Shown: piece by piece, positions 24,794 to 33,160 of the stretch
How the letters are laid out: every line of letters begins with the position of its first letter
Numbering within the stretch: position 1 is the first letter of the stretch
NCBI GenBank assembly: GCA_022652655.1
Contig: JALCRQ010000005.1
Location: forward strand, 1 to 63,781
Source of the DNA: Oscillibacter sp.
GTDB taxonomy: Bacteria; Bacillota; Clostridia; Oscillospirales; Oscillospiraceae
DNA length: 63,781 nt
Direction: 5' to 3'
The notes under the pieces: generated by a model
The model's database searches: none
What the model saw: only the letters and a program-made list of their open reading frames with translations
Told to the model about the DNA's origin: nothing
Translations under genes and position numbers: made by a program

Positions 24794-25465
24794 TCAGCTC
24801 TCCTCCAGCGAATAGCCCACGCCCCGGGCGGCTCGGATCTGGACATCGGACCCCAGGGCGGCGATCTTCTTCCGAAGCCCGGAGAGGCACACCCACACCA
24901 CATTGATCTCCGCGTCGGAGTCGTAGCCCCAGATCTTCTCCAGAAACCGCTCCGTGGGAAGCACCCGGCCGGGGTTGCCCATCAGCATTTCCATCACTTG
25001 AAATTCCCGGCCCGCCAGCCGCATTGAGCCGCCGGGACCGGACAGCACGCAGCCGGCCCGATCCAGCAGCAGCGTGCCGAAGTGCAGAACGGTGTCCTGC
25101 AGCTGGGGTTGACGCCGCGTCATAGAGCGGATGCGGGCCAGCAGCTCCGGAAAGGCAAAGGGCTTGGTCAGATAGTCGTCCGCGCCGCTGTCCAGCCCCT
25201 CCACCCGGTCGCCGATTTCACCTTTTGCCGTGAGCATCAGCACCGGGAGCGCGCTGCCGCCCTCCCGCAGCTTCCGCAAAACGGTGAGCCCGTCCAGCTT
25301 CGGCATCATGATATCCAGAATGGCGCCGTCGTAGTTGCCGTTTTCCAGATAGTCCAGGGCGTCCTGCCCGTTGTAGACCGCATCCACGGAATAGCTGCTG
25401 TGGGTCAGAAGCTCTACCAGCGCGTCGGAGAGGATCCGCTCGTCCTCCGCCAGCAAAAGCCGCAT
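24794..25465 (-). CDS. OmpR/PhoB-family response regulator
   Basis: A 223-residue regulator. The receiver domain has acidic LLLAEDE, phospho-acceptor Asp in AILDIMMPKLDG near residue 51, Thr in LMLTAKGE near 79 and Lys in DDYLTKPF near 101. A winged-helix DNA-binding domain follows (about 125-222), with GREFQVMEMLMGNPGRVL and VWVCLSGLRKKI. ATG at 25465 has GAGGG eight bases upstream. It is co-transcribed with the kinase at 23519. The 11-bp direct repeats at 23413 and weaker ones near 27931 are candidate targets. Confidence 0.92.
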   Translation of the reverse strand: MRLLLAEDERILSDALVELLTHSSYSVDAVYNGQDALDYLENGNYDGAILDIMMPKLDGLTVLRKLREGGSALPVLMLTAKGEIGDRVEGLDSGADDYLTKPFAFPELLARIRSMTRRQPQLQDTVLHFGTLLLDRAGCVLSGPGGSMRLAGREFQVMEMLMGNPGRVLPTERFLEKIWGYDSDAEINVVWVCLSGLRKKIAALGSDVQIRAARGVGYSLEES

Positions 25466-25550
25466 GAAAGCCACCCTCTTTTTCTTCAAATGGCGGTCAG
25501 AAAACCGCCGCTTTTTCCGATCCTATCACATTTGGCGGGGAGATGCAAAT

Positions 25551-25940
25551 TCAGCGTCCCGCCGCTCTGCGCCCTGCGAAAAAGACCGCCGCTGCCGCAG
25601 CCAGCAGCGCCAGACCCGCGGCCCAGTACACCGGCACGTACGGCGATGTGGTGCCGTAGATCTCCAGAATACCAGCCACGCAGCTCCCGGTGCCCAGCGC
25701 CGCCACTCCGGCACGCCAAAGGCCCCGGACGGCGGGACGGAGCGCGCCGCGCCGCCGCCCCAGCAGGGCGGGGAGGGCCCCCAGCAGCAGGGGGAAAAGG
25801 GGCAGCCCCAGCATGTAGGCGGAGTAGACGCCGTGGGAGAAGAACTCGTAGACCAGGGCGAAAACAGCACACAGCCCGCTGACGGCAAGCCAGCCGCCCA
25901 GGGCGGAGCGCGGCCGGGGGGCTTCAGCCGATATAGACAA
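25551..25940 (-). CDS. Small polytopic membrane protein, unknown
   Basis: A 129-residue protein with four predicted transmembrane helices and an Arg-rich loop. I do not recognise the family. The ATG at 25940 overlaps the 3' end of the NAGPA-domain gene by 17 bp and has GGAAGGTG six bases upstream, which argues for coupled translation. Two other overlapping open frames exist on this strand here, but only this one has a good ribosome-binding site and hydrophobic, protein-like composition. Confidence 0.65.
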   Translation of the reverse strand: MSISAEAPRPRSALGGWLAVSGLCAVFALVYEFFSHGVYSAYMLGLPLFPLLLGALPALLGRRRGALRPAVRGLWRAGVAALGTGSCVAGILEIYGTTSPYVPVYWAAGLALLAAAAAVFFAGRRAAGR

Positions 25941-26823
25941 TGTCGCTCACCTTCCTCTCTCCGATGCGGCCGCCGCCGGTGGGATTGTTGACTACCCGGC
26001 CGTTAAAATAGAGGGTGGAGGAACCGCCGCCGTCCAAATTGTAGGCGGTGACCGCACCCAGGGACCGGAGGTACTCCGCCAGCTCCCGGAGGGAGAGCCC
26101 CTGGGATTCCTCCGTCCGGCCGTCCGCCACCACCATGACGTAGTGACCCGGCCCGATTTGGGCGATGGAGGTGCGGGGATTGCTGGCCTTGGCCCGGGCA
26201 ACCTCCGCATCCTCATCTACGCAGACCCGGCCGTCCTCCACCAGACCGGGCCCGAAGGACAGCACCTGCTCCGCGCCGCCGGCGAGAAGCGCCCGGGCGG
26301 AGCTGTCTCCTTCCCGGACAATGGAGAAGTCCCCGCCGGAGGAGATTACCAGATCCTCCCGATCCGAGGCAGCGGCAGTCTCCCGGTAGAGCTGCCCGTT
26401 CCGGATCACATAGCCGTCGTTCTGCGCGCCGTAAAAATCGCCGTTGATTGCCAGAATCGCTCCGTGGCCGGCCGCAATGGAGGAGGTGGCCGCGGTGATG
26501 TTTTTGCCGTAGGTATCCTCCGCCAGTGCAGTTTTCAGCGCCGCGGCGTCAGAGAGGACGATGTCCGCCGTATAGACCGCGGTGCCGCAGTATCGGGAGG
26601 TGGACAGCGTGACGGAGATTCCGCTCCCGGTGTAGGAGATGTCCGTCTGGACGGCGTCCTCCGTCCGGGCGGAGGAGGCCGCCCCGGCGGAAGAGGCGCT
26701 GTCCCGGACGGAGGCATAGTTCCGGGGAATGACGAAGGCGTCCAGCAGGACATAGGCGGTAAAGAGGGCCAGAACGATGCCGTAGCCCGCGCCCCAGCGG
26801 GAATGATGGAGATGCCTTTTCAT
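25924..26823 (-). CDS. NAGPA-domain phosphodiester glycosidase family protein
   Basis: A 299-residue protein anchored by one N-terminal helix (about 12-32). Its extracytoplasmic domain carries the family motifs ILAINGDFYG near 128, NPRTSIAQIG near 222 and AYNLDGGGSSTLYF near 264. The fold is that of the mammalian uncovering enzyme NAGPA, which cleaves N-acetylglucosamine-phosphodiesters; bacterial members act on surface polymers or teichoic-acid-like phosphodiesters. It follows the GT2/GtrA gene by 8 bp. With a glycosyltransferase and a two-component system on the same strand, a role in surface polymer remodelling is likely. Confidence 0.88.
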   Translation of the reverse strand: MKRHLHHSRWGAGYGIVLALFTAYVLLDAFVIPRNYASVRDSASSAGAASSARTEDAVQTDISYTGSGISVTLSTSRYCGTAVYTADIVLSDAAALKTALAEDTYGKNITAATSSIAAGHGAILAINGDFYGAQNDGYVIRNGQLYRETAAASDREDLVISSGGDFSIVREGDSSARALLAGGAEQVLSFGPGLVEDGRVCVDEDAEVARAKASNPRTSIAQIGPGHYVMVVADGRTEESQGLSLRELAEYLRSLGAVTAYNLDGGGSSTLYFNGRVVNNPTGGGRIGERKVSDIVYIG

Positions 26824-26830
26824 TTCAGCC

Positions 26831-27886
26831 TCAGCTCCTCTCCGGAGATTGTCGGAAAATCAGCAGCTTTTGAACCGCCCAGCTCAGCGTAAAGAAGATG
26901 GCCTCCGTCACCAGCTTGGCGGCAAAGCGGTTGGCGCCCAGCACACCCACCATCCAGCTGAGCAGCAGCGTGTTCCCCGCCAGGATGCACGCGGCCAGCA
27001 GAGCGTACTGGGCGGCGGCGCGCAGAGGGTTTTTCCGGCTGCGGAAAACCAGCGTCCGGTTGACGGTGAAGTTAAAGCCGGCACTGACAATCCGGGCCGT
27101 GATGTTGGACAGGGGAACACTGGGCGCCCCCAGCGGCGCGGAGACAGTGACCAGCAGGCTGTAAAGACCGTAGTCCAGCAGGAAGCTGGCCAGGGAAGAA
27201 CCGGCGAATTTCGCAAAGCCGCCCAGCAGGCTCCGGTAGATGAGCCAGGAGTCCCGCACCGTACGGAAGTGGGAGCCGGCATTCCGGCGGCGGTAGATGG
27301 TGGCGATGGGCACCTCCGCCAGCGGGATGCCCCGGCGGCCGCAGGCCAGCAGGACGTTCATCTCGTACTCGTACCGGTCGCCCTCAATATCTGCCAGCAG
27401 GGGAATCAGATCCGCCGTAAAGGCCCGGAGCCCCGTCTGGGTGTCGCTGAGGCGCAGGCCGGAAAACGTCCGGCAGACAAAGCGGGTGATCCGGTTCCCC
27501 AGGCGGCTGCGCTGCGGCACACCGCGTGAGAAGGTCCGGCAGCCCAGCACCAGACTGCCTGGGTGCTGTTCCGCCGCTTGGACGCAGCGCAGGGCGTCCT
27601 TCGCAGTGTGCTGCCCGTCGGCATCCACCGTGACCACCGCGGAATCCCGCGGAAAATGGCTTTGAATATAATCCAATCCGGTTTTCAGGGCCCGGCCCTT
27701 CCCCCGGTTGCGGCAGTGGGTCAGTACCGTGACGCCGGCGGGGACACCGGAGAAAATCTCCGCGTACGCTCCGCCGCTGCCGTCGTCCACCACCACCCGG
27801 TGAAAGCCTGCGCCGCCCAGCGCCCGCAGCAGCGGCAGGAGCTGACCGTCGGGCTCGTACGCTGGAATCAGCGCGATTCGATCCAT
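26831..27886 (-). CDS. Bifunctional glycosyltransferase family 2 / GtrA family protein
   Basis: A 351-residue fusion. Residues about 1-220 form a GT2 domain: ALIPAYEPD at the start, VVDDGSGG near 40, and VTVDADGQHTAKDAL near 85 with the DxD metal site. Residues about 225-350 form a GtrA domain of four transmembrane helices (FLLDYGLYSLLV, then LLSWMVGVLG). Such proteins glycosylate a polyprenyl-phosphate and help flip it. ATG at 27886 has GGGAGGG five bases upstream; an upstream in-frame ATG at 27919 has none. It is the first gene of the leftward unit leading into the NAGPA and two-component genes. Confidence 0.88.
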   Translation of the reverse strand: MDRIALIPAYEPDGQLLPLLRALGGAGFHRVVVDDGSGGAYAEIFSGVPAGVTVLTHCRNRGKGRALKTGLDYIQSHFPRDSAVVTVDADGQHTAKDALRCVQAAEQHPGSLVLGCRTFSRGVPQRSRLGNRITRFVCRTFSGLRLSDTQTGLRAFTADLIPLLADIEGDRYEYEMNVLLACGRRGIPLAEVPIATIYRRRNAGSHFRTVRDSWLIYRSLLGGFAKFAGSSLASFLLDYGLYSLLVTVSAPLGAPSVPLSNITARIVSAGFNFTVNRTLVFRSRKNPLRAAAQYALLAACILAGNTLLLSWMVGVLGANRFAAKLVTEAIFFTLSWAVQKLLIFRQSPERS

Positions 27887-27994
27887 GTATTTCCCTCCCC
27901 GTTCCGGTTTGAAATTCATTCTATGCGCCCAACGTTAAATTTACTTAAGGCCCGCCGTCGGATTCCCGCCCCGCTCTTTTTTTCTCCGGGCATA

Positions 27995-28033
27995 AAAAAC
28001 CGCTCCGGGAACCCTCATCAGGTCCCCGGAGCG
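27995..28033 (-). terminator. Terminator after the suyB-like gene
   Basis: A 13-bp stem with one G-U pair (28001-28013 / 28021-28033), followed on the minus strand by GTTTTTTATG. Confidence 0.8.
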
Positions 28034-28046
28034 CCGGGAGCGTATT

Positions 28047-29204
28047 TCAGGACTGGGGAAACAGGCGGCTGGGCGCGAACTCCTCGTGAAAGAGGATCTC
28101 CGCCGCCGTATACCGGCCGGAGCAGGTTTGACGCATGGCCGTCTCGATCTGCCGGGCCGCCTGGGGGAGCGTCAGCTCTCCGCCGATGACGCCGCTGATA
28201 TCCACGTCCAGATTCTCGGAGGAGTTCCGGCAGGTCTCCCGGTTGGCGCAGATCTTGAGCACGGGGCAGATGGGGTTGCCCACATTGTTGCCCCGGCCCG
28301 TGGTGAAAAGCTGCAGCGCGGCTCCGGCAGCGGCCATGGCGGTGAGCAGATCCGCCGCCGCGGAGGAGGTGTTCATAAAGTAGAGCCCGGCCCCTCCGGG
28401 AGCCTGGGCGGTGTCCAGAATGCCGGAGATGGGCGCCCGGCCGATCTTCTGGATGTTCCCCAGGGCCTTTTCCTCAATGGTGGAGATCCCGCCGGCGATA
28501 TTGCCCTGGTTGGGCTGGGAGCCCAGCAGATCCACGCCCTGGGAGCGGATAAAATCGAAGTAGGACTGATAGACGCGCAGAAATTCCTTTTGCAGCTCCG
28601 GGCCCTGGAAGGCGTGCACCAGCACCTGCTCGGCGCCGGTGAGCTCCGGCGTCTCGCCGAACATCACGGCGGCTCCGCCGGCCACCAGATGCTCGGTGAC
28701 AAGGCCCACGGCCGGATTGGCGGCCAGGCCGGACGTGGTATCCGACTCCCCGCATTTGAGCCCTATGCACAGCTGGCTCAGCTCTGCCTCTATCCGCCGG
28801 AGGCCCGTGGCCCAGCGCACAAACTCCACGGCCTTCCGGGCGGCGGCTTCGATGGTTTTAAGGTCGCCGTTTCCCACAGAGGAGAAACCCGCCGTGGGCT
28901 TTCCGGTTTCGGCGATTCCGTCGGTGACGACCTTGGTCCACTCCGGCTCGATGCCCACCACGATGACTGCCGCGGCGTTGGGGTTCCGGCCGGTGCCGAT
29001 CAGCGTGCGGAAATGCAGCTCCAGATCCTTTCCAAACTGCATCCTGCCGTAGGGGTGATAAAAGGTCTTGGTCCCGTTGACCAGATGGCTGACGCCCCGG
29101 CAGATCGAATAGGAGACGGCGTCCAGCGGCAGCAGGAGCACGTGGTTGCGGATTCCCAGACTGCCGTTCTCCCGCCGGTATACAAGAATCGTTGTTTCTT
29201 CCAT
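28047..29204 (-). CDS. suyB: SuyB-like (2R)-sulfolactate sulfo-lyase large subunit (UxaA family)
   Basis: A 385-residue protein of the altronate/galactarate dehydratase (UxaA) family. Seen: YRRENGSLGIRNHVLLLP at the start, HPYGRMQFGKDLELHFRT near 50, GIEPEWTK near 85, GLKCGESDTTSGLAANP near 145, and FTTGRGNNVGNPICPV near 310. The split into a separate small and about 390-residue large chain, and these segments, match what I recall of SuyB better than the roughly 500-residue single-chain altronate dehydratases. SuyAB cleaves sulfolactate to pyruvate and sulfite. The upstream sulfonate-type importer supports this. ATG at 29216, overlapping the small-subunit stop, is an alternative start. Altronate or another sugar acid remains possible. 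Confidence 0.75.
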   Translation of the reverse strand: MEETTILVYRRENGSLGIRNHVLLLPLDAVSYSICRGVSHLVNGTKTFYHPYGRMQFGKDLELHFRTLIGTGRNPNAAAVIVVGIEPEWTKVVTDGIAETGKPTAGFSSVGNGDLKTIEAAARKAVEFVRWATGLRRIEAELSQLCIGLKCGESDTTSGLAANPAVGLVTEHLVAGGAAVMFGETPELTGAEQVLVHAFQGPELQKEFLRVYQSYFDFIRSQGVDLLGSQPNQGNIAGGISTIEEKALGNIQKIGRAPISGILDTAQAPGGAGLYFMNTSSAAADLLTAMAAAGAALQLFTTGRGNNVGNPICPVLKICANRETCRNSSENLDVDISGVIGGELTLPQAARQIETAMRQTCSGRYTAAEILFHEEFAPSRLFPQS

Positions 29205-29209
29205 TTCGT

Positions 29210-29491
29210 TCACCATTTTAACGTTTTGAGATTGTGGACATGGACGCAGGCGCCGGCGGCGACATCCTGGGTCGTCTGTCCGATGGCCTGCCCGTATTCG
29301 ACAACGCGGGTATGGGCGGGCAGATCAGTCAGCGCGACCTTAAAAAAAGCCGGAATATCCTCCCGCACGGGCAGAGAAAAGCACGCCTGGGTGGAAAGAT
29401 CCCGCACCGACGCCTCAAGGCCCGCTGCAATGGGGCGGATGGCCACGCCCACGGTGTCTTCGGGGCAGTGGCGGAGCACACAGTATTCCAA
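29210..29491 (-). CDS. suyA: SuyA-like sulfolactate sulfo-lyase small subunit (SAF domain)
   Basis: A 93-residue SAF-domain protein ending in HVHNLKTLKW. It also shows HCPEDTVGVAI near the start and VVEYGQAIGQTTQDVAAGACVHVHN near the end, the conserved segment of UxaA N-terminal domains and SuyA. The start is TTG at 29491, directly preceded by AGGAGGAATTATT; upstream ATG codons have no ribosome-binding site. The stop overlaps the large-subunit gene, so the two chains are made together. As a stand-alone small chain it fits SuyA; on its own it cannot exclude a split altronate dehydratase. Confidence 0.75.
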   Translation of the reverse strand: MEYCVLRHCPEDTVGVAIRPIAAGLEASVRDLSTQACFSLPVREDIPAFFKVALTDLPAHTRVVEYGQAIGQTTQDVAAGACVHVHNLKTLKW

Positions 29492-29559
29492 AATAATTCC
29501 TCCTGTCGTTTCCCAGCGTCCCGTTTTGCCGGAGCGGCGGCGCAAGGCCCCGTAAAGCG

Positions 29560-29595
29560 GGTATCTGCGGATTGCCGGAGCAATCCGCAGATACC
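29560..29595. other. Stable hairpin between the permease and suyA-like genes
   Basis: A perfect 16-bp stem (29560-29575 / 29580-29595) with a CGGA loop. On the minus strand no T-run follows, so it is probably not a terminator for the importer genes. It could protect or process the message and set different expression for importer and enzyme. Confidence 0.6.
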
Positions 29596-29638
29596 GGGGC
29601 GGTTTTTTCTCCGCCCGGCAGAGCGGGCGAGGCGGACA

Positions 29639-30400
29639 TTACCCGATGGTCCACTTCAGCATATGCCGTTTGAGCTTTTCAAAAAGCTGCATCACAATCA
29701 CCAGAACGATGACCATGAAGATGAAGCCGCACCAGGTATTGGCGTATATGCCGAACTCGGCGTATTTTTTTACGAAGAACCCCATGCCGTGCTGGGCGCC
29801 GTACATCTCCGCGTAGACCAGCATGACGAAGGTGCTGCGCAGGGAGTTGACGAATCCCGCCAGAATGGAGGGGCTGGCGGCGGGCAGGATTACTCGGAAC
29901 ATTCTTTTCAATCCCCGCAGCTCCAGGGCGGCCGCGTTGTCCAGATACCGCTTGTCGATGGTCATGATGCCGGTGATGGTGGCAAAGAGGGTGGACCAGA
30001 ACGAGCCGTAGACGATCAGGAAGATCGCCGCGGAGCGGAAGGTGGGCGCCAGCAGCAGCGCGAAGGGGGAGAGCAGAATGGAGGGGATGACGCTGAACGC
30101 GTAGATCACGGGGTGCAGGGCGTCCCGCGCCCGGGGGTGCATGCCCAGAAAGGTTCCCAGGGACAGCGCCACCGCCAGCGAAATCAGGATGGACGGGATC
30201 ATCATGCTCAAAGAGGACAGCAGGTTGACCAGCATGACGCCCCTGTTTTCATAGAAGGCCTTCAAAATGGCCCGGGGCTTGGGAAACAGATACGCATTGG
30301 CCCGCCCGGTGGTGGTCATAAAGATGTAGAACAGAACCAGCCCGGCGTAAATGCAGATGGTGCCCCAGTATTTCTTAAAAAAGGACTTGGTCTTACCCAT
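29639..30400 (-). CDS. ABC transporter permease, sulfonate/taurine type (SsuC/TauC-like)
   Basis: A 253-residue permease with six transmembrane helices and the binding-protein-dependent EAA loop. The loop reads NAAALELRGLKRMFRVILPAASPSIL (residues about 160-185), with the A-L-x-L-R-G-L variation common in the nitrate/sulfonate/taurine family. ATG at 30400 has GGAGGAG eight bases upstream. It lies between the substrate-binding protein and SuyA-like genes in a five-gene leftward operon. Substrate is inferred from the downstream enzyme genes, most likely an organosulfonate such as sulfolactate. Confidence 0.88.
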   Translation of the reverse strand: MGKTKSFFKKYWGTICIYAGLVLFYIFMTTTGRANAYLFPKPRAILKAFYENRGVMLVNLLSSLSMMIPSILISLAVALSLGTFLGMHPRARDALHPVIYAFSVIPSILLSPFALLLAPTFRSAAIFLIVYGSFWSTLFATITGIMTIDKRYLDNAAALELRGLKRMFRVILPAASPSILAGFVNSLRSTFVMLVYAEMYGAQHGMGFFVKKYAEFGIYANTWCGFIFMVIVLVIVMQLFEKLKRHMLKWTIG

Positions 30401-30457
30401 GAAACGCACTCCTCCACTCAAATAAATCGCCGGCCGGCCCTGTCCGCCGGAAAAAAA

Positions 30458-31570
30458 TCAGGTGTTGCCGGTGTTGTTCTCCTGATAGAAGCTCTGCATC
30501 CGGCTGTAAAAATCGGGATCCTCGCTGCCGTATTTCTTGGTGGCCTCGCTGAGAGCCTCCTCGTAGAGGTCGGTGTTGACGTGATCCTCGATCTTGATGT
30601 CCTTGGCGCTGTCGCTCAGGAAGCCGGTCTTGTCCAAAATGCCCCATGCGCGGATGACGGAGTTCTTCAGCGGATCCACGCTGACCTTGTAGTGGTCGTT
30701 GAGCATGTAGGCGGACACGTATTCCTCGGTGGCGTCGATGGCCTTGGCCTGGAGCTTGACGGCCTCATCCTTGTGCGCCTCGTAATAGCTCTGGGCGCGG
30801 AGCAGGGCCTCCAGAATCAGCTTGACGGTGGTGGGGTTCTTCTTCAGGAACGCGGTCTGGCACTCCATGCGGCAGCAGGAGTAGTTGGGCATGACGTCGC
30901 TCTGATAGCACATGATTTCCACGTCGTCCATGTTCTCCACGTTGTACATCTGGCCGGTGCCCTGAAGCGCGTAGTCCACCTCGCCCTTGACCACGGCCGC
31001 GGCGGCGTCGTTGTAGTTGGTGTAGCTGACCCAGTTCACGGCCTCCAGGGGCTTGTCGTAGCCCAGATCCATAATGGCGCCGGTGAAGGCGAAGTAGCTG
31101 GGATTGCAGGCGAATTTCTTGCCCACCAGATCCTGGGGGCCGTTCCATTTGGTACCCTTGCGGGCGATAACGGGCATGCAGCCCGTGACCATGTGGCCGC
31201 CGAAGATGGTCAGATCTACGCCGGAGGCGATTTGCTGGAGGGGGTTGCTGGTGCCGGAGTTGGACACGATGTCCACCTTGTCGGAGGCCAGCAGCTGCAT
31301 GGCGTCAGACACGGCGGTGGCGGGGACAATTTCCAGTTCCAGGCCCGCGTCCTTGAAGTAGCCCTTCTCCTGGGCAATGGTCACCAGCACGTTGCCGCTG
31401 GTGCCGTAGTTCCAGCGGACGACTTTTGTTTCGGGCACCTCGCCGGACTGAGCGGCGGAGCTTTGGGCGGAAGCGGCTGCGGAGGACTTGGAGGAGCCGC
31501 CTGCGCCGCAGGCGGTAAGACTTGCCATCATGCACAGAGCCAGGATGGCGGATACGATGCGTTTCTTCAT
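30458..31570 (-). CDS. ABC transporter substrate-binding lipoprotein (SsuA/TauA/NMT1-like)
   Basis: A 370-residue lipoprotein: signal peptide with ASLTACG and a Cys at 21, then a Ser/Ala linker. The mature domain contains YGTSGNVLVTIAQEKGYFKDAGLELEIV, the N-terminal signature of the NMT1/SsuA/TauA periplasmic-binding family, and SNSGTSNPLQQIASGVDLT near residue 100. This family binds sulfonates, taurine, nitrate or pyrimidine precursors. The ligand is not determined by sequence; the neighbouring SuyAB-like genes point to a C3 sulfonate. AAGGA lies 13 bases upstream of the ATG. Confidence 0.88.
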   Translation of the reverse strand: MKKRIVSAILALCMMASLTACGAGGSSKSSAAASAQSSAAQSGEVPETKVVRWNYGTSGNVLVTIAQEKGYFKDAGLELEIVPATAVSDAMQLLASDKVDIVSNSGTSNPLQQIASGVDLTIFGGHMVTGCMPVIARKGTKWNGPQDLVGKKFACNPSYFAFTGAIMDLGYDKPLEAVNWVSYTNYNDAAAAVVKGEVDYALQGTGQMYNVENMDDVEIMCYQSDVMPNYSCCRMECQTAFLKKNPTTVKLILEALLRAQSYYEAHKDEAVKLQAKAIDATEEYVSAYMLNDHYKVSVDPLKNSVIRAWGILDKTGFLSDSAKDIKIEDHVNTDLYEEALSEATKKYGSEDPDFYSRMQSFYQENNTGNT

Positions 31571-31667
31571 TGGGATCAGATCTTCCTTTCTCTTCTCGTC
31601 GATATTCGCACAACAGCTGTACAGGACTGTTTTTGCGCATGTTAAGGGGCTGCGGTGAGCCGGAGCG

Positions 31668-32468
31668 CTACTGCTCCGACCGGCCGGCGATCCGGGCGGC
31701 CACGTCCTGGTTGATGCTCCGGATCAGCGTGTTGCGCAGCTGGAGCAGCTCCGGATCCTCGAACTGCGTGTCCCGGGTGGGCCGCCGGTCCGCGGGGAGG
31801 GAGCACTGGAAAATTACGCTTCCGGGGGACTGGCCCAGCACAAAAATCCGGCTGGACAGCAGCAGCGCCTCGTCCACGTCGTGGGTGACGAAAAACACCG
31901 TCTTTTTCGGCTCCTGCCGGGACCACAGCTCCAGCACCAGATCCTGCAGCTTGGCCCGGGTCACCGCGTCCAGCGCGCCGAAGGGCTCGTCCATCAGCAG
32001 CACCGGGGGGTCGATGCCGAAGGCCCGGGCGATGGCACAGCGCTGTTTCATGCCGCCGGAGAGTTCCTTGGGGAGCTTCTGATAGACGGACGGCTCCAGC
32101 CCCACGGCGTCCAGCATCCGCAGGGCGATGCCCCGCAGCTCTTTTTTGTCCCGCTTGGGAAACCGCTGGCGCAGCGCCAGCAGGATGTTCTCCCCCGCCG
32201 TCATCCAGGGGAACAGGCCGTAGTCCTGAAAGACGATCCCCCGGTCAAGACTGGCGCCGGAGACGGGCTTCCCGCCGATTTGGATCTCGCCGGAGGTCAG
32301 CGTTTCCAATCCCGCCAGCAGCCGGAGCAACGTGCTCTTGCCGCAGCCGGACTGTCCCAAAATGGAGACGAACTCCCCCTCCGCGACCTCCATGTTGATA
32401 TCCTTCAAAATCAGCCGGTCGCCGGGCGCATAGGCAAAGGATACATTTTTGATCGACGTCTGATACAT
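31668..32468 (-). CDS. ABC transporter ATP-binding protein (SsuB/TauB-like)
   Basis: A 266-residue ATPase with Walker A GQSGCGKST near residue 39, Q-loop IVFQDYGLFPW near 82, signature LSGGMKQR near 134, Walker B VLLMDEPFGALD near 157 and H-loop FVTHDVDEAL near 190. The SGCGKST/DYGLFPW pattern is that of the nitrate/sulfonate/taurine importers. ATG at 32468 has GAGAGGA eight bases upstream. It is the first gene of the importer-SuyAB operon. It ends in TAG, showing that UAG is an ordinary stop codon in this genome. Confidence 0.9.
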   Translation of the reverse strand: MYQTSIKNVSFAYAPGDRLILKDINMEVAEGEFVSILGQSGCGKSTLLRLLAGLETLTSGEIQIGGKPVSGASLDRGIVFQDYGLFPWMTAGENILLALRQRFPKRDKKELRGIALRMLDAVGLEPSVYQKLPKELSGGMKQRCAIARAFGIDPPVLLMDEPFGALDAVTRAKLQDLVLELWSRQEPKKTVFFVTHDVDEALLLSSRIFVLGQSPGSVIFQCSLPADRRPTRDTQFEDPELLQLRNTLIRSINQDVAARIAGRSEQ

Positions 32469-32595
32469 CCCGCGCGTCCTCTCTTTTTGTGTTTCGCGGC
32501 GGTGAGCGAAGTCCGCTTTTTCCCGGCCGGACGTGGCCGGGCGCCGCAATTTCTGTCCGGGCGCGGGTTTCCCGCTTCAGCGGACATCGTTTCCA

Positions 32596-32624
32596 TTCAT
32601 AGCACAACGGGACTTTCCTGTAAA
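32596..32624 (-). promoter_or_regulatory. Promoter of the sulfonate importer-suyAB operon
   Basis: Minus strand: TTTACA (32619-32624), 17-base spacer, TATGAA (32596-32601). It leaves a leader of about 120 bases. No clear operator is seen and no regulator gene is adjacent. Confidence 0.6.
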
Positions 32625-32937
32625 ATGCGGTTTTGCGATGGTTTGCCGTTTTTATTGGCTTTTTCGATGAAAAGCCAGCCCCCGGGCGCTCCCCGAAATA
32701 TTTTGATTTCTGCCGTTATGACCATACACCGGATGCGGCTATTCTAATAAACAGAAGCTGCCGATACCCGCCCGGCCCGGACAGCCGTCCGGCTGCAGAG
32801 ATGGCCCGGCGGTGAAAGGAGAAAACGTGGCATACATGGAACACGGAAAAATCCCGAGTCTTCCGAAGGAGATCTGCGCGGCCGCCGGTTTTATGACGTC
32901 TCGGCTTTAAAACAGATTCCCTTTATTATACAAATTG
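32625..32937. other. Intergenic stretch between divergent operons, no gene seen
   Basis: About 310 bases between the promoter of the importer operon and that of the c-di-GMP locus. The base composition is more A/T-rich than the surrounding genes. I see no convincing open frame with a ribosome-binding site and no clear RNA signature. Confidence 0.5.
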
Positions 32938-32966
32938 TTGCGTGTTTTGTTATTCAATGCTATAAT
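32938..32966 (+). promoter_or_regulatory. Promoter of the riboswitch-controlled c-di-GMP locus
   Basis: TTGCGT (32938-32943), 17-base spacer, TATAAT (32961-32966). Transcription would start near 32973, about 100 bases before the aptamer. Confidence 0.65.
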
Positions 32967-33070
32967 AGCCGCAAAGCGGACATGATTTGCGCATGCCGCC
33001 GCTCCGGCGGCGCGCTTGGGTTTCAGCCGCGGCGCGGGATGCGCCGATGGCAAGTTAATGACAAAACTTT

Positions 33071-33157
33071 AAGGATGAAAAGGCACGGCGGCGGTAATGC
33101 CGCTTCGCAAAGCTACAGGGCCCCGCGCTATGCGGCGGCAGCCAGCTGTCATTTCCT
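33071..33157 (+). ncRNA. Cyclic-di-GMP-I (GEMM-I) riboswitch aptamer
   Basis: The core reads AAAAGGCA, then a CGGCG-GTAA-TGCCG hairpin with a GNRA tetraloop (P1b), then TTCGCAAAGCTACAGGG, a variable P2/P3 part with a TATG receptor-like segment, and GGCAGCCAGCTG. These are the conserved blocks of GEMM-I RNAs (CGCAAAGC-A-GGG and CAGCC-GC). The ends AAGGATGA and TCATTTCCT can form P1. It lies in front of a REC-GGDEF-EAL gene, so the ligand can be expected to feed back on its own metabolism. A variant selective for 3',3'-cGAMP cannot be ruled out by eye. Confidence 0.85.
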
Positions 33158-33160
33158 TTT

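Noticed and set aside
29560-29595. Terminator separating the importer from the suyAB-like genes
   Set aside because: The stem is strong but no T-run follows in the direction of transcription, and suyA has no obvious promoter of its own.
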